Shown here: piece after piece, positions 26,381-35,752 of the stretch
Layout: each line of letters starts with the position of its first letter
Position numbering within the stretch: position 1 is the stretch's first letter
Assembly: GCF_014750685.1 (NCBI RefSeq)
Contig: NZ_JAAXGE010000003.1
Location: 496,001-560,000 of the forward strand
Direction: 5' to 3'
From: Bacteroides sp. GM023
GTDB lineage: Bacteria; Bacteroidota; Bacteroidia; Bacteroidales; Bacteroidaceae
Length of the DNA: 64,000 nt
Translations under genes and position numbers: made by a program
The notes under the pieces: generated by a model
Database searches by the model: none
Told to the model about the DNA's origin: nothing
What the model saw: the letters and a program-made list of their open reading frames with translations, nothing else

Positions 26381-28108
26381 TTAAAAAGTAATCTTCAGTA
26401 TCTTTCCATTATAGGCTCCGACTGAAACGTCTGTCGGTTTATAAGGCAATAAACTGATTTCTTCTTTAACGCCAGTCATCAAGTCTACTGCCTTGTAAGA
26501 TTCCATTTGAGGAATCTGCAAGAAGTCGAAAGCATGTGAAGGGATGTTGATTGCCACATCTACCAACTGGCTGTCGAAATTGATAACAAAGAACAATAAC
26601 TCATTTTTATATTTCCTCATAAAGGTATATTGCTTACGTTCATTGAAGCGCCAGCCATTTATGTTGGCATACATTAAATCAAAGAATACACCTTTGGTGA
26701 TTGCTTCTTCCTCGTTACAAAGCGTCAGTACTTTCTGATAAATGTCATAAAGCCGTTTGTGGTCTTCGGTAAGCATCTTACCATCAAATTTTCCTCCGTT
26801 GCGCCAGCGGCGAATCGTGTCTACACTCCAATAATCAAATATAGTAGTCCTTCCGTCCCTGCCACTGAATCCTTCACTGTCCATTCCCATTTCCCCAAAT
26901 TCCTGGCCAAAGTAAATCATCATAGGATTTGTGTTCATACAGGCTGAAACAATGAGTGCAGGAATCCCCTTGCGTGGATTTCCGGCAAAGAAATTAGAAG
27001 CGATGCGTTGCTCATCGTGATTTTCGAGGAAGTTGAGCATCCTTTTCTCAATTCCGTTCAGGCTTTGCCAGCAATGTGTGATGGCAGCGGCAGATTCATA
27101 TCCGCATGCTACATTGCGTAATGTATCATACAAGCCTACTTTATCATATAAATAATCAAATTTGCCGCGCATCAGATAGTTGCGGTATTCATTCGGATTA
27201 TAGACTTCTGCGATGAAAAGAATTTCAGGATAAGCCTCTTTGACTTGTGGAATAGCCCATTCCCAAAACTCAACGGGAACCATTTCAGCCATATCGCAGC
27301 GGAAGCCGTCAATATCCTTGGATGCCCAAAAGAGAAGGATGTCCAGCATCTTGATCCATGTGTCCGGAGTCGGGGAGAAGTGACATGTGCCACCATTCTG
27401 ATAGTCCACTCCATAGTTCAGTTTGACTGTTTCGTACCAGTCAGTGATATTGGGAGTAGCGTCAAAACGATTATTACCTGTTGCCTTCGCCGGAAATTCC
27501 CGATAAGGTTCAGCAGCACCGTCTTTCATGTCAAACTGTGCATGAAGTTCTGCCTGTGGAATATAATAGAAGTTATTATAAGGGCTGAAAGACAGGCTTG
27601 AATCATCATTGGCTCCCAGTTCCGTAGTGCCATCCGGTTGTGCATCCGAATGATATTGGCGGGCCACATGATTGGGAACAAAGTCAATGATAACTTTCAA
27701 TCCGGCACGATGGGTACGGTGTACCAGGTTCTCGAACTCCTTCATACGTCCTGGCACATCGTTTGCCAAATCCGGGTCAACATCGTAATAATCCTTGATG
27801 GCATAAGGCGAGCCGGCTTTTCCTTTCACGATAGCGGGATGGTCGGGACTGATGTTGTATCGGCGATAATCTGTCTGCGTAGCATGTTCGATGATACCTG
27901 TATACCAAATATGCGTACTACCCAGTTTCTTGATTTCTCCAAGTGCCTTTAGGGTGAAATCGGCCATTTTTCCACAGCCGTTGGCGCTTATGTCACCATT
28001 GTAGACACAATGGTTGTTATTATTTCCAAACAGGCGGGTGAACACCTGATAGATGATTATTTTCTTTTCGTCATTCATATCGAGTAGATTTTTATGATTC
28101 GTATTCAT
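26381..28108 (-). CDS. GH13 alpha-amylase family protein, probably cytoplasmic
   Basis: A 575-residue (or 565 from ATG 28078) GH13 enzyme without a signal peptide. Barrel motifs in order are LKVIIDFVPNHVARQ, the nucleophile Asp in DGFRCDMAEMVP, the acid/base Glu in FIAEVYNP, and the third acid in FLENHDEQRIASN. It would cleave alpha-1,4-glucans, possibly intracellular glycogen given glgB nearby. The 22-bp gap to the patatin gene upstream suggests co-transcription. Confidence 0.9.
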   Translation of the reverse strand: MNTNHKNLLDMNDEKKIIIYQVFTRLFGNNNNHCVYNGDISANGCGKMADFTLKALGEIKKLGSTHIWYTGIIEHATQTDYRRYNISPDHPAIVKGKAGSPYAIKDYYDVDPDLANDVPGRMKEFENLVHRTHRAGLKVIIDFVPNHVARQYHSDAQPDGTTELGANDDSSLSFSPYNNFYYIPQAELHAQFDMKDGAAEPYREFPAKATGNNRFDATPNITDWYETVKLNYGVDYQNGGTCHFSPTPDTWIKMLDILLFWASKDIDGFRCDMAEMVPVEFWEWAIPQVKEAYPEILFIAEVYNPNEYRNYLMRGKFDYLYDKVGLYDTLRNVACGYESAAAITHCWQSLNGIEKRMLNFLENHDEQRIASNFFAGNPRKGIPALIVSACMNTNPMMIYFGQEFGEMGMDSEGFSGRDGRTTIFDYWSVDTIRRWRNGGKFDGKMLTEDHKRLYDIYQKVLTLCNEEEAITKGVFFDLMYANINGWRFNERKQYTFMRKYKNELLFFVINFDSQLVDVAINIPSHAFDFLQIPQMESYKAVDLMTGVKEEISLLPYKPTDVSVGAYNGKILKITF

Positions 28109-28130
28109 TGTTCTTTGGGGAGAATATGAG

Positions 28131-28937
28131 TTATTTCCATATCTTCCCCTTTTCTGCCAACAATTGATTCAACACTTCGTTGGCTGTATTATATCCATGT
28201 TCAAAGATTTCTTCTGCTTTTTCCAGTTCCGTATTGCTATACCCATATAAGTTATAAGGTTCAATCAGCAAATCACATTTTTCTCTTTCGGGAAAAGTAT
28301 TGGCACGAAACATAAAGTGGAATGAACGCATGGCGATGCTTACAATATTCATCTTATAATCTTGCGCCATGATGGGACTTACATTGACAGCCACCACCTT
28401 ATCACAAACACGTCGAAGAGTGGAAACCGGAAGATTCATCATCAATCCGCCATCCACATAATTAGTTCCTTCTATATTGACGGGAGCAAACATGACAGGC
28501 ATACAGCAGGAAGCAGCCACCCGCTCCGCTATGGTGCCACGATGAAAATGAACCATACGCCCGTGGTCGAGGTCGGTTGCTGTGATAATCAGGGGAATCT
28601 GTAAATCTTCCAGATTCTTAGCCTTTACGTTCGTCCGGAGAAAATCAATAAATTCACAGAGGTCGAATAACCCTTTCTTGGGAATAACCAATTTGGTCAA
28701 GTCCTGAAATTTATGTCCGGAGAAATAATCAAGCACTTTGTGGGGTTCGTTGCCGTCCGCATAGAAAACTCCTGCGAGTGCTCCCGCACTTACTCCGGAG
28801 ATAATGTCCGGTTTGATGTCATGCTCCAAGAGAGCTTGCATTGCCCCCAAATGGGCAAATCCTTTAATAAATCCTCCGCTCAGAGCATAGCCAATCTGAT
28901 ATTTCCGGCTATTCCAGTTATTTGTATATACCTCCAT
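28131..28937 (-). CDS. Patatin-like phospholipase/lipid acyl hydrolase
   Basis: A 268-residue patatin fold protein. The oxyanion loop GYALSGGFIKGFAHLG, the nucleophile elbow GVSAG (ISGVSAGALAGVF) and the catalytic Asp motif VDGGLMMNLP are all present, so it should be an active Ser-Asp dyad hydrolase. No signal peptide, so probably cytoplasmic or membrane-peripheral. It precedes the amylase gene by 22 bp. A second, larger patatin is at 34130. Confidence 0.92.
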   Translation of the reverse strand: MEVYTNNWNSRKYQIGYALSGGFIKGFAHLGAMQALLEHDIKPDIISGVSAGALAGVFYADGNEPHKVLDYFSGHKFQDLTKLVIPKKGLFDLCEFIDFLRTNVKAKNLEDLQIPLIITATDLDHGRMVHFHRGTIAERVAASCCMPVMFAPVNIEGTNYVDGGLMMNLPVSTLRRVCDKVVAVNVSPIMAQDYKMNIVSIAMRSFHFMFRANTFPEREKCDLLIEPYNLYGYSNTELEKAEEIFEHGYNTANEVLNQLLAEKGKIWK

Positions 28938-29020
28938 GAAATCCTATTTTCTTTAGTTCGCCACGAATTTAGTGAAATTATTGAAAGTAGGCGGAATATA
29001 ATGAATAGTTTTTTTGGAAG

Positions 29021-30565
29021 TTAGAATCCGAAGCCATCAATTTCAACTTTATGTTCTTCGCTTTCTTTAAATGGTTTTGCTTCTTTTTGTACAGGATTTC
29101 CTTCAATATATACAGCCCGGAACGGACGTGCAGGACAGACATATTCACAACCTCCGCAACCTACACATATCTCTGTATTCACATGAGGGATGGTCAGCCC
29201 ATCCCTGTAAGGTACCATGGCGATGGCTTGAGTGGGACAGTGCTCCGAACAAGCCCCGCAACTGGTTCCGTCTGTATAGACAATACAGTTTTCTTCGATA
29301 AATACCACGGTTCCCATTTGAGTGAGGTGCTTCTGCTCGACAGTCAAAGGAAGAATGGCACCATTGGGGCATACATCTCCGCAAACCGTACAATCGAAAT
29401 TACAGAATCCTTTATCGAAATTGACAGTAGGTTGCATTATGCCTGCCAGTCCATATTCCATGAAAGCCGGCTTCAGAACATGCGACGGACATTTGCTTAC
29501 ACAAAGATGACACGACGTACATTGCTGCTGGAAATGCTCCTGGCTGACAGAACCCGGCGGAGTAATCGGATTTTCCTTTTTATAAGCCTTTTTCCCTTGC
29601 ATGGTTGCCACAGATTCCTGGACTTGTGAGAGAATCTTAGGTGCTGCTCCGGCAGTAATAAGGCCGGCAACAAGGAAACGTCGTTTGGAAGAATCAGTAG
29701 TTGCCGATGTGGCAACTTCTTCCGAAAGCGATTGTTGCTTTTTTGTTGCAGGACTATAAACTAAAGCCTTCTGTTTGCAAGTCCCTAGACAATCGAAACA
29801 ATCTACGCAGCGACTGTGGTCAATGATATGTTCCTTACTGTTGATACAGGCAGCTTTACATTTGGTAGCACAAAGCCCGCAACCATTACATTTCGTAGCG
29901 TCAATGCGAACCTTGAATAAAGAAAAACGGCTTAAAAATCCGAGTACAGTCCCGACAGGGCAAATTGTGTTGCACCAGGTTCTTCCATGTTTCCATGCCA
30001 ATATAATAATGATTCCGAACGTAAGTATTGCGATAAGCAGGGAGGAAAGACTAAGCATGGACGTATCTACCTGATAGAACGTATAATTCTCAAATTTTGA
30101 AAAGACAGATTCCAGCAAGTTATTCCCTAACATATAGACAGGCTTGAATACATGCACCGCAATACGCCCGTAAGCACTATATGGGTCCAATATTCCTATT
30201 GCAGCAGTAAATTTGCCAATAAAAGCAATTACCAGCACTCCGACGATGCTCCATCGCAATATGTTTTTGGCAGGGCTGTATTTGTACCTTTTCTTTTTCT
30301 TTCCTGTCGATTTGGAAATGCGTGCAACGACATCTTGCAGAATACCCATCGGGCAAATCGTTGAGCAATAAACGCGTCCGAACAGCAAAGTCAGTACAAT
30401 AAGAAAAAGCAATATACCTACGCTGAATGATATCAGCGCAGGTATAAATTGAATATGTGCTAACCTATGAAAACTATTCGGTAATATCCCTGCGAAATCT
30501 ATAAAATAAAAAGTAATCAGTACAAAAGGCAGGACTGATAGTACGATACGTATCTTTCTTAACAT
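29021..30565 (-). CDS. NapH-like membrane polyferredoxin fused to a multi-cluster ferredoxin
   Basis: A 514-residue iron-sulfur electron-transfer protein. The N-terminal half has several membrane segments and NapH-type motifs (VYCSTICPMGI, TWCNTICPVGT), then two 4Fe-4S motifs (CNGCGLCATKCKAAC and CVDCFDCLGTCKQ). A second part begins with a twin-arginine-like stretch (KRRFLVAGLITAGAA, about residue 290). It continues with further clusters CTSCHLCVSKCP, CNFDCTVCGDVCP, CGACSEHCP and CVGCGGCEYVCP. This looks like a NapH-NapG-like fusion passing electrons across the membrane. It is 6 bp after the DUF362 gene. Electron donor and acceptor are unknown. Confidence 0.9.
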   Translation of the reverse strand: MLRKIRIVLSVLPFVLITFYFIDFAGILPNSFHRLAHIQFIPALISFSVGILLFLIVLTLLFGRVYCSTICPMGILQDVVARISKSTGKKKKRYKYSPAKNILRWSIVGVLVIAFIGKFTAAIGILDPYSAYGRIAVHVFKPVYMLGNNLLESVFSKFENYTFYQVDTSMLSLSSLLIAILTFGIIIILAWKHGRTWCNTICPVGTVLGFLSRFSLFKVRIDATKCNGCGLCATKCKAACINSKEHIIDHSRCVDCFDCLGTCKQKALVYSPATKKQQSLSEEVATSATTDSSKRRFLVAGLITAGAAPKILSQVQESVATMQGKKAYKKENPITPPGSVSQEHFQQQCTSCHLCVSKCPSHVLKPAFMEYGLAGIMQPTVNFDKGFCNFDCTVCGDVCPNGAILPLTVEQKHLTQMGTVVFIEENCIVYTDGTSCGACSEHCPTQAIAMVPYRDGLTIPHVNTEICVGCGGCEYVCPARPFRAVYIEGNPVQKEAKPFKESEEHKVEIDGFGF

Positions 30566-30571
30566 TATAAT

Positions 30572-31507
30572 TTACATCTTAATTCGCTTGACATTCAGTT
30601 TGTCAAGGTTCATGGTACCTACTTTCAAAGCTTCTCCCTTGGAGAGATGTCCTACGGTATCCAATGGCATCTCACGTACCTGGTTGAAGAACTTGGCAGC
30701 AGCCGTATCTACAGCTACAATATCCGGTGAAATGAACAATCCTTTTGCCAGGACAACATCTGACGCCGAACGTCCTCGTGGACCATTAGTTTTCATAATT
30801 CGATAAGCGTCTACTACATTGAGCACAGCCTTTTTCTGTAACGTACATATATCCGCTATGCACTGTTGCAAATCATTCTGATGGAAGAAACCACGATCCC
30901 ATACAATTCCCATATGATTTTTCATTGAGATTGTCAGATTGGCTCCGCCATGATTCTTCAGAATAGGGACATTAATCCACACGTCACAATTCAGAATCGC
31001 TTCATGTACTTTTGCCTTCTTCATCTTTTTGCCATTTGGCAGATCTACCGGTTTGTAGTAAGATTCCAAATGAGCAGGCATTACCTTAGCTCCCGCACTT
31101 TTGGCGGCAGCTTCGATACCGCTATTTTTGTAACATTTCTGCCAATCATCACAAGTATGGTCGAATACCGTCACTTCTTTAGCTCCGGCAGCAAAACATT
31201 GCTTCACGATTTCTTCAACCAGCTTCGGGTTTGTATTACCTGCCAGTTCCGGTACTTTATCCCAACCGATATTAGGTTTCACAACTACTTTCTGTCCCGG
31301 TTTCACAAACTGTTTCATTCCACCCAGTTCGCTGATGGCACGGCGGAACATCGCTTCCGGCTCTCCACCCATAACAGCCACCAGGTCGGGATTGTCTCCA
31401 TTTGCTTTATTGATAGTCTGAGTTAGTATCTCCATAGCTTCTGAACGCTGTATAGTCAGAGCTGCTCCGGTGATCGCTACTGTTTTTAAAAAGTCCCTTC
31501 TATCCAT
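30572..31507 (-). CDS. DUF362 protein with twin-arginine signal
   Basis: A 311-residue protein. It starts MDRRDFLKTVAITGAAL, a typical Tat signal, so it is probably exported folded with a cofactor. The body matches DUF362 (VVKPNIGWDKVPELAGNTNP, VFDHTCDDW, PILKNHGGANLTISMKNHMG). DUF362 domains often occur with ferredoxins, and the next gene is one. Function is unknown; a redox role is inferred from context. Confidence 0.9.
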   Translation of the reverse strand: MDRRDFLKTVAITGAALTIQRSEAMEILTQTINKANGDNPDLVAVMGGEPEAMFRRAISELGGMKQFVKPGQKVVVKPNIGWDKVPELAGNTNPKLVEEIVKQCFAAGAKEVTVFDHTCDDWQKCYKNSGIEAAAKSAGAKVMPAHLESYYKPVDLPNGKKMKKAKVHEAILNCDVWINVPILKNHGGANLTISMKNHMGIVWDRGFFHQNDLQQCIADICTLQKKAVLNVVDAYRIMKTNGPRGRSASDVVLAKGLFISPDIVAVDTAAAKFFNQVREMPLDTVGHLSKGEALKVGTMNLDKLNVKRIKM

Positions 31508-31519
31508 CTTTCTATTTGT

Positions 31520-32029
31520 TTAGAGTTTTGCAATCGCTTTCAAGAGCGCATATCCGCCGAACCATTGAATTAACATTCCCGGGATACCGATACGGAAATC
31601 CTGTACGGCTACATAGAAACTTCCGGTGAGTACCCATTCAAAAGCGGTTCCTATAATCTGATAGGATAGTACGATGCCAAGAATACCAAGTAAAGAAACT
31701 GATTTCATGGTACGTGCGGCGAGAGCGGAAGCTCCGGCGAGCAACGTAGATTTTATTAATAGAATCGGAAGTACCGCTTCCGAAGGCATGGCAAATAATA
31801 AATGATTGAGAACAGGAGAAAAAATAGCTGTCAATAATCCTACAAAGAAACCATATTTATAAGCGGCAATCAGTGTGAAAAAATAAATCGGCAATAGAGT
31901 AGGACCGCCGTAAGGCACAAGATGACATAATTGTGGAAGTGCAATGTTACCGGCTACAAAAAGCAAGGCAAACAGATAAGTTTTCACATTGCTGTATTTC
32001 AGCGAATAGAGTTTGGCAGATGTTTCCAT
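31520..32029 (-). CDS. ECF-transporter S-component-like membrane protein
   Basis: A 169-residue protein with about five membrane segments (for example LFALLFVAGNIALPQL, LLPIYFFTLIAAYKYGFFVG, ILLIKSTLLAGASALAA). Layout and size resemble substrate-binding S components of energy-coupling-factor vitamin transporters. No A or T component is nearby. ATG 32029 is preferred: the longer frame from 32089 adds 20 residues without a better start signal. It lies 12 bp before the DUF362 gene, so it belongs to that operon. Confidence 0.75.
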   Translation of the reverse strand: METSAKLYSLKYSNVKTYLFALLFVAGNIALPQLCHLVPYGGPTLLPIYFFTLIAAYKYGFFVGLLTAIFSPVLNHLLFAMPSEAVLPILLIKSTLLAGASALAARTMKSVSLLGILGIVLSYQIIGTAFEWVLTGSFYVAVQDFRIGIPGMLIQWFGGYALLKAIAKL

Positions 32030-32145
32030 TTTCGTTGATACTTTAATGGTTAAATAGAACGATAATATATTAATAATAAGACTTCTCACCTGATAAAAGG
32101 TTTAATCCTGCCGGCATATTTTTTTAGTCCGGTGGGAAAGAATTT

Positions 32146-32250
32146 GTTTCCCGCAGGGCAACTATAGTTTCCCCGCAGTACAACTGTTGTTACCCCGTAG
32201 GGGAAACTATAGTTTGTCTACGGGGAAACTATAGTTGCACTACGGGAAAC
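32146..32250. repeat. 105-bp palindromic cluster of about 22-bp repeats
   Basis: Successive variants of the unit GTTTCCCCGYAGnnCAACTATA occur in both orientations and build a near-perfect interrupted palindrome. It starts GTTTCCCG at 32146 and ends CGGGAAAC at 32250. The 10-bp palindromes AACTATAGTT recur inside. It lies between the DUF169 stop and the S-component gene. It could form a strong cruciform or RNA stem, or be a multi-site operator. Confidence 0.9.
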
Positions 32251-32271
32251 TTTCAAAGGCAAACGGGGGAC

Positions 32272-32982
32272 TTATCCGTTCATCCTTTCTTTTATCTTTC
32301 CCCATGCGTGCGTATCGAACAGACAGCTTTGGCGCATAGTCAGATACATCTCTTTAAACCTTGACATAGGTATAGTGTAGCTTAGTTTATCCGGCTCGAA
32401 GTAGGGGCGGACGGAGGGATCGAAGAAACCGATGAAAGTACGTTTACCGCCTTTCCGGTTTTCTATGGTAGCTTGAGTCACTACGCTGCTGCAACCGGAG
32501 CCAAAAGTAGAAACTACAGAGTCTTCTGCATTGTTATCATAGAAAGCCCAGGTCGTCAGCCCGGAAAGCATATCAGGATTGGCTAGAAAAACAATCCCCT
32601 CTACCTCTTCAAAGCTCTTCACCTTATCTATTCGTACAAAGTGGAGATACTTCTTTTCCGTTCTCGAAACCCCGATTTGCTCCACAAAGTCAATAACCAT
32701 TTGCGGAGTCTTCTTGTATTTCTCTTTGAGTGAAACAAAAGTCGGCACACGTTCCGGCATTTCAGTAAAACCTGTATAGAACTTGCCGCCACCGCAGCCG
32801 ATATTCTCTTCATTCAGGCTGATAATGCCACCTTCTCTAACCGTCTTCATACCTTTGAAGAAGCAACCGTTTATCTTCTCGGTTTCCCCTTCCAGCTTAT
32901 CCGAATACCAAAATACGAGAGGCAGTTCGGCAGTTTCTCCGAATGCCTCTCTAAAGTTTTGAATAAATACTTGAATGTTCAT
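32272..32982 (-). CDS. DUF169 family protein
   Basis: A 236-residue soluble protein of the DUF169 family (LPLVFWYSDKLEGETEKING, EENIGCGGGKFYTGF, GIVFLANPDMLSGLTTWAF, STFGSGCSSVVTQATIENR). Conserved Cys and Gly-rich stretches are visible but no function is established for the family. A -7 box lies 38 bp upstream of the start. The redox operon follows after the palindromic cluster. Confidence 0.9.
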   Translation of the reverse strand: MNIQVFIQNFREAFGETAELPLVFWYSDKLEGETEKINGCFFKGMKTVREGGIISLNEENIGCGGGKFYTGFTEMPERVPTFVSLKEKYKKTPQMVIDFVEQIGVSRTEKKYLHFVRIDKVKSFEEVEGIVFLANPDMLSGLTTWAFYDNNAEDSVVSTFGSGCSSVVTQATIENRKGGKRTFIGFFDPSVRPYFEPDKLSYTIPMSRFKEMYLTMRQSCLFDTHAWGKIKERMNG

Positions 32983-33019
32983 AGCTTATCAATTTTTGTT
33001 TTATATGTAGGTCTTTCTA

Positions 33020-33027
33020 CAAAGTTA
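33020..33027 (-). promoter_or_regulatory. -7 box TAACTTTG of the DUF169 promoter
   Basis: The minus strand reads TAACTTTG with a TTG 19 bp upstream, matching the Bacteroidales promoter. It lies 38 bp before the DUF169 start codon. Confidence 0.7.
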
Positions 33028-33054
33028 GAATAAAAAAGGATAAGCGCAAGCAAA

Positions 33055-33942
33055 TCAAAAGTTAATGTCTGATACACTTTTCTTACATTCTTCCAATTTC
33101 TCTAACCCTTCTTTTGACAGTTTGGGATAATGCAAGTCCAATTGTTGCATCCGGTCGCAAATGATTCGTCCCACTGCATACCGCATGAACCATTTATTAT
33201 CTGCTGGAATCACATACCAGGGAGCCACTTCAGTCGATGTCTCCGTCAATACATCCGCATAAGCCTTCATATACTCATCCCAAAACTGGCGTTCCTTGAT
33301 ATCTGCGGAAGAGAACTTCCAGTTTTTTGCCGGATCGTCCAGTCGCTCCATAAATCGCTTTTTCTGTTCAGCTTTCGATACGTTGAGGAAGAATTTCAGA
33401 ACGACTGTTCCATTTTCTGTCAGGTAACGTTCGAAATCATTAATCTGCCGATACCGGCGTTTCCAAAAGTCGGGATCAATATCTTTCACCGTTTCAATCC
33501 CCGGCAGTTTATTGGATAAAATGATTTCCGGATGCACCCTGGCAATCAATACATCTTCGTATTGCGAACGGTTGAAGATACCGATACGTCCTCTTTCAGG
33601 CAGTGAACGATTGATACGCCAAAGATAATCATGGTCTAATTCTTCGGCAGAGGGCTGTTTGAATGAATACACCTGGCATCCCTGCGGATTAATGCCGGAC
33701 ATCACATGCTTGATAGTCCCGTCCTTTCCGGCTGCGTCCATCGCCTGAAAAATAATCAGAATCGAATACCGGTCTTGTGCATAAAGCATACTTTGCAGCT
33801 CTGAGAGTTTCTCAACATCTTTAGCCAACTGTTCTTTAGCGTCCTGCTTGGACGAATCACCCGTGAATGACGAATCGAAATCCGATACCAGATGTTTTTT
33901 TCCGGGCTTTGCCAGCAACTCTTTAAGCATATCTTTTTTCAT
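33055..33942 (-). CDS. Polyphosphate kinase 2 family protein
   Basis: A 295-residue PPK2 enzyme that transfers phosphate between polyphosphate and nucleotides. The Walker A-like AMDAAGKDGTIKHV, the basic GCQVYSFKQPSAEELDHDYL, the RGRIGIFNRSQYEDV loop and FLNVSKAEQKKRF are present. The wording of these motifs is close to class III PPK2 enzymes, which act on AMP and ADP; the class is an inference. It is transcribed alone or with the DUF169 gene, which has its own promoter. Confidence 0.9.
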   Translation of the reverse strand: MKKDMLKELLAKPGKKHLVSDFDSSFTGDSSKQDAKEQLAKDVEKLSELQSMLYAQDRYSILIIFQAMDAAGKDGTIKHVMSGINPQGCQVYSFKQPSAEELDHDYLWRINRSLPERGRIGIFNRSQYEDVLIARVHPEIILSNKLPGIETVKDIDPDFWKRRYRQINDFERYLTENGTVVLKFFLNVSKAEQKKRFMERLDDPAKNWKFSSADIKERQFWDEYMKAYADVLTETSTEVAPWYVIPADNKWFMRYAVGRIICDRMQQLDLHYPKLSKEGLEKLEECKKSVSDINF

Positions 33943-34096
33943 GTGCCTGTAATTTAAAAGTTTCTACTGAAAATAAAACAGTTGAAGCGACCAATTAGTT
34001 TTTCAGGTCAGCACGTTTGGACGTCGGGCACATGCTGTTCATCCCTTTAATCGGAAGAAAAACAGACATTCGTCTTCGTTTTAAATAATAATTACT

Positions 34097-34104
34097 TATA
34101 TTTG
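34097..34104 (+). promoter_or_regulatory. -7 box TATATTTG before the large patatin gene
   Basis: Exact TAnnTTTG match 25 bp before the ATG at 34130, giving the patatin/DUF4846 pair a promoter divergent from the PPK2 gene. Confidence 0.7.
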
Positions 34105-34129
34105 TCTCACACAACTTAAAATATACATT

Positions 34130-35746
34130 ATGGGAAATAAACTCAAGATAGCACTGACCTTTTCAGGAGGAGGTTATCGTGCTGCCACTTTTCATTTGGG
34201 TGCCTTGTCATATCTTCATACAATAAAAACAGGAGAGTCTACCTTATTAGAAAATGTTGTTGCTTTGTCGACTATATCAGGAGGAACAATAACAGGATTG
34301 CGCTATATGCTTGGGCTGACTCGTGGCGAGCCTGTCAATGAAATATTCAGTGATTTATATCACTTCTTCACTCAAATAGATTTAGCTACTGTCGCTATGG
34401 ATAATTTGTCAGAATACGGAGAAGAACAATGTGCTTCTCTGATTCGTACAATGGCAGATATTTATAATACGGAATTGTTCAAAGGAGCGGTATTAGGCGA
34501 TTTGATGGATAAAATAAATGATATTCATATCAGGCATTTTGCGGCCAATGCGACGGACTTTACCAACGGGCTTGCTTTTCGTTTCCAGGCTACTGAGAAC
34601 ACAGGTACGAAGCCCGGCACTACATCCGGTTATGGAATTGTAGGTAATAATAAAATTCGTATTCCCCGCGAAGTAGCCAGGCATATTCGTTTGTCTGAAA
34701 TACTGGCGTGTTCATCTTGTTTCCCCAGCGGTTTTGAGCCGTTAGTTTTTCCGAAAGATTTCGTGCTGGGGGATTCGGAAGAAGTGAAGAACTACATTTC
34801 TAAAATAGAACCCTTTGGTATTATGGATGGAGGAGTAGTTGACAATCAGGGAATTGAACCTATCATTTTGGCTGAAGAACGGATGGCAAGATGCGCGGGC
34901 AGCACTGACGGGAAATGTCTGGACCTGGTGATTATCTCCGATGTAGCCAGTCCTTACATGAATGCATATGCTCCTTCCGCTTTCTGTTTGCCCAAGTCTA
35001 TTGGGAATTTAAGTCTGAAGAAACTATCAGGACGTTTATGGATTGCCGGAATTGTGTCGACCGGAATTGTTGCCGCTTCCTATATCTTTACTTCGTTTTC
35101 TTTCTTATCCGGTTTTCTAACGGCTCTTTGGGTACTTTTGGTTGGGATTTTTATCACTTATACTGTCTTGAAAAAGAAGCTGATTCGTATTGCCAAAACG
35201 ACTGTTATACAGGATAGTATTCCCTCTGTACTGAACTTACGCTTCAAGGATATTGCAACATTGGCTGCCAATCGGTTAAGCTCGGTATTGCTGCTGGTTT
35301 CTTCTGTGTTTATGAAACATTTGCGTCGCATGGGATATCGTAGCGTTTATCAGGATGATACTTGGTATAACCGCACAATGATGAATGGAGTCTATGAGCT
35401 TCGTCCCGGTGAATCCTGGATTTCCAAATTGAAATATGGACAACTTCCCGAATATTTGCGACCGGGTGATGCTATACAACAGAATTCCCAAAAAGCGGCA
35501 AGCATGGGTACCACACTTTGGTTTACACAGCAGGAAAAGGAAACAGGTATGCCGGACGCGTTGATTGCTGCCGGGCAATATACAATATGTTGGAATCTGC
35601 TTGAATATATAGAAGATATCAAGAAAGATCCAACGAATACGAATGAGCATCATCAGCAGATTATGGCCTGTGAAGAACAATTGAGAAAAGACTGGGAGGA
35701 ATTCCAGCAGAATCCGCTTTGCAAACTGGATGAATGGAAGAAATAA
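34130..35746 (+). CDS. Large patatin-like phospholipase with membrane segments
   Basis: A 538-residue protein. The patatin part has the oxyanion loop FSGGGYRAATFHLGAL, the nucleophile motif STISGGTITG and the Asp motif MDGGVVDNQG. Two hydrophobic segments at about 303-350 (LWIAGIVSTGIVAASYIF, FLTALWVLLVGIFITYTVL) probably anchor it in the inner membrane. They split the patatin core from a C-terminal region of unknown role (about 360-538). It is followed 6 bp later by the DUF4846 gene. Confidence 0.9.
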   Translation: MGNKLKIALTFSGGGYRAATFHLGALSYLHTIKTGESTLLENVVALSTISGGTITGLRYMLGLTRGEPVNEIFSDLYHFFTQIDLATVAMDNLSEYGEEQCASLIRTMADIYNTELFKGAVLGDLMDKINDIHIRHFAANATDFTNGLAFRFQATENTGTKPGTTSGYGIVGNNKIRIPREVARHIRLSEILACSSCFPSGFEPLVFPKDFVLGDSEEVKNYISKIEPFGIMDGGVVDNQGIEPIILAEERMARCAGSTDGKCLDLVIISDVASPYMNAYAPSAFCLPKSIGNLSLKKLSGRLWIAGIVSTGIVAASYIFTSFSFLSGFLTALWVLLVGIFITYTVLKKKLIRIAKTTVIQDSIPSVLNLRFKDIATLAANRLSSVLLLVSSVFMKHLRRMGYRSVYQDDTWYNRTMMNGVYELRPGESWISKLKYGQLPEYLRPGDAIQQNSQKAASMGTTLWFTQQEKETGMPDALIAAGQYTICWNLLEYIEDIKKDPTNTNEHHQQIMACEEQLRKDWEEFQQNPLCKLDEWKK

Positions 35747-35752
35747 AAGGAT

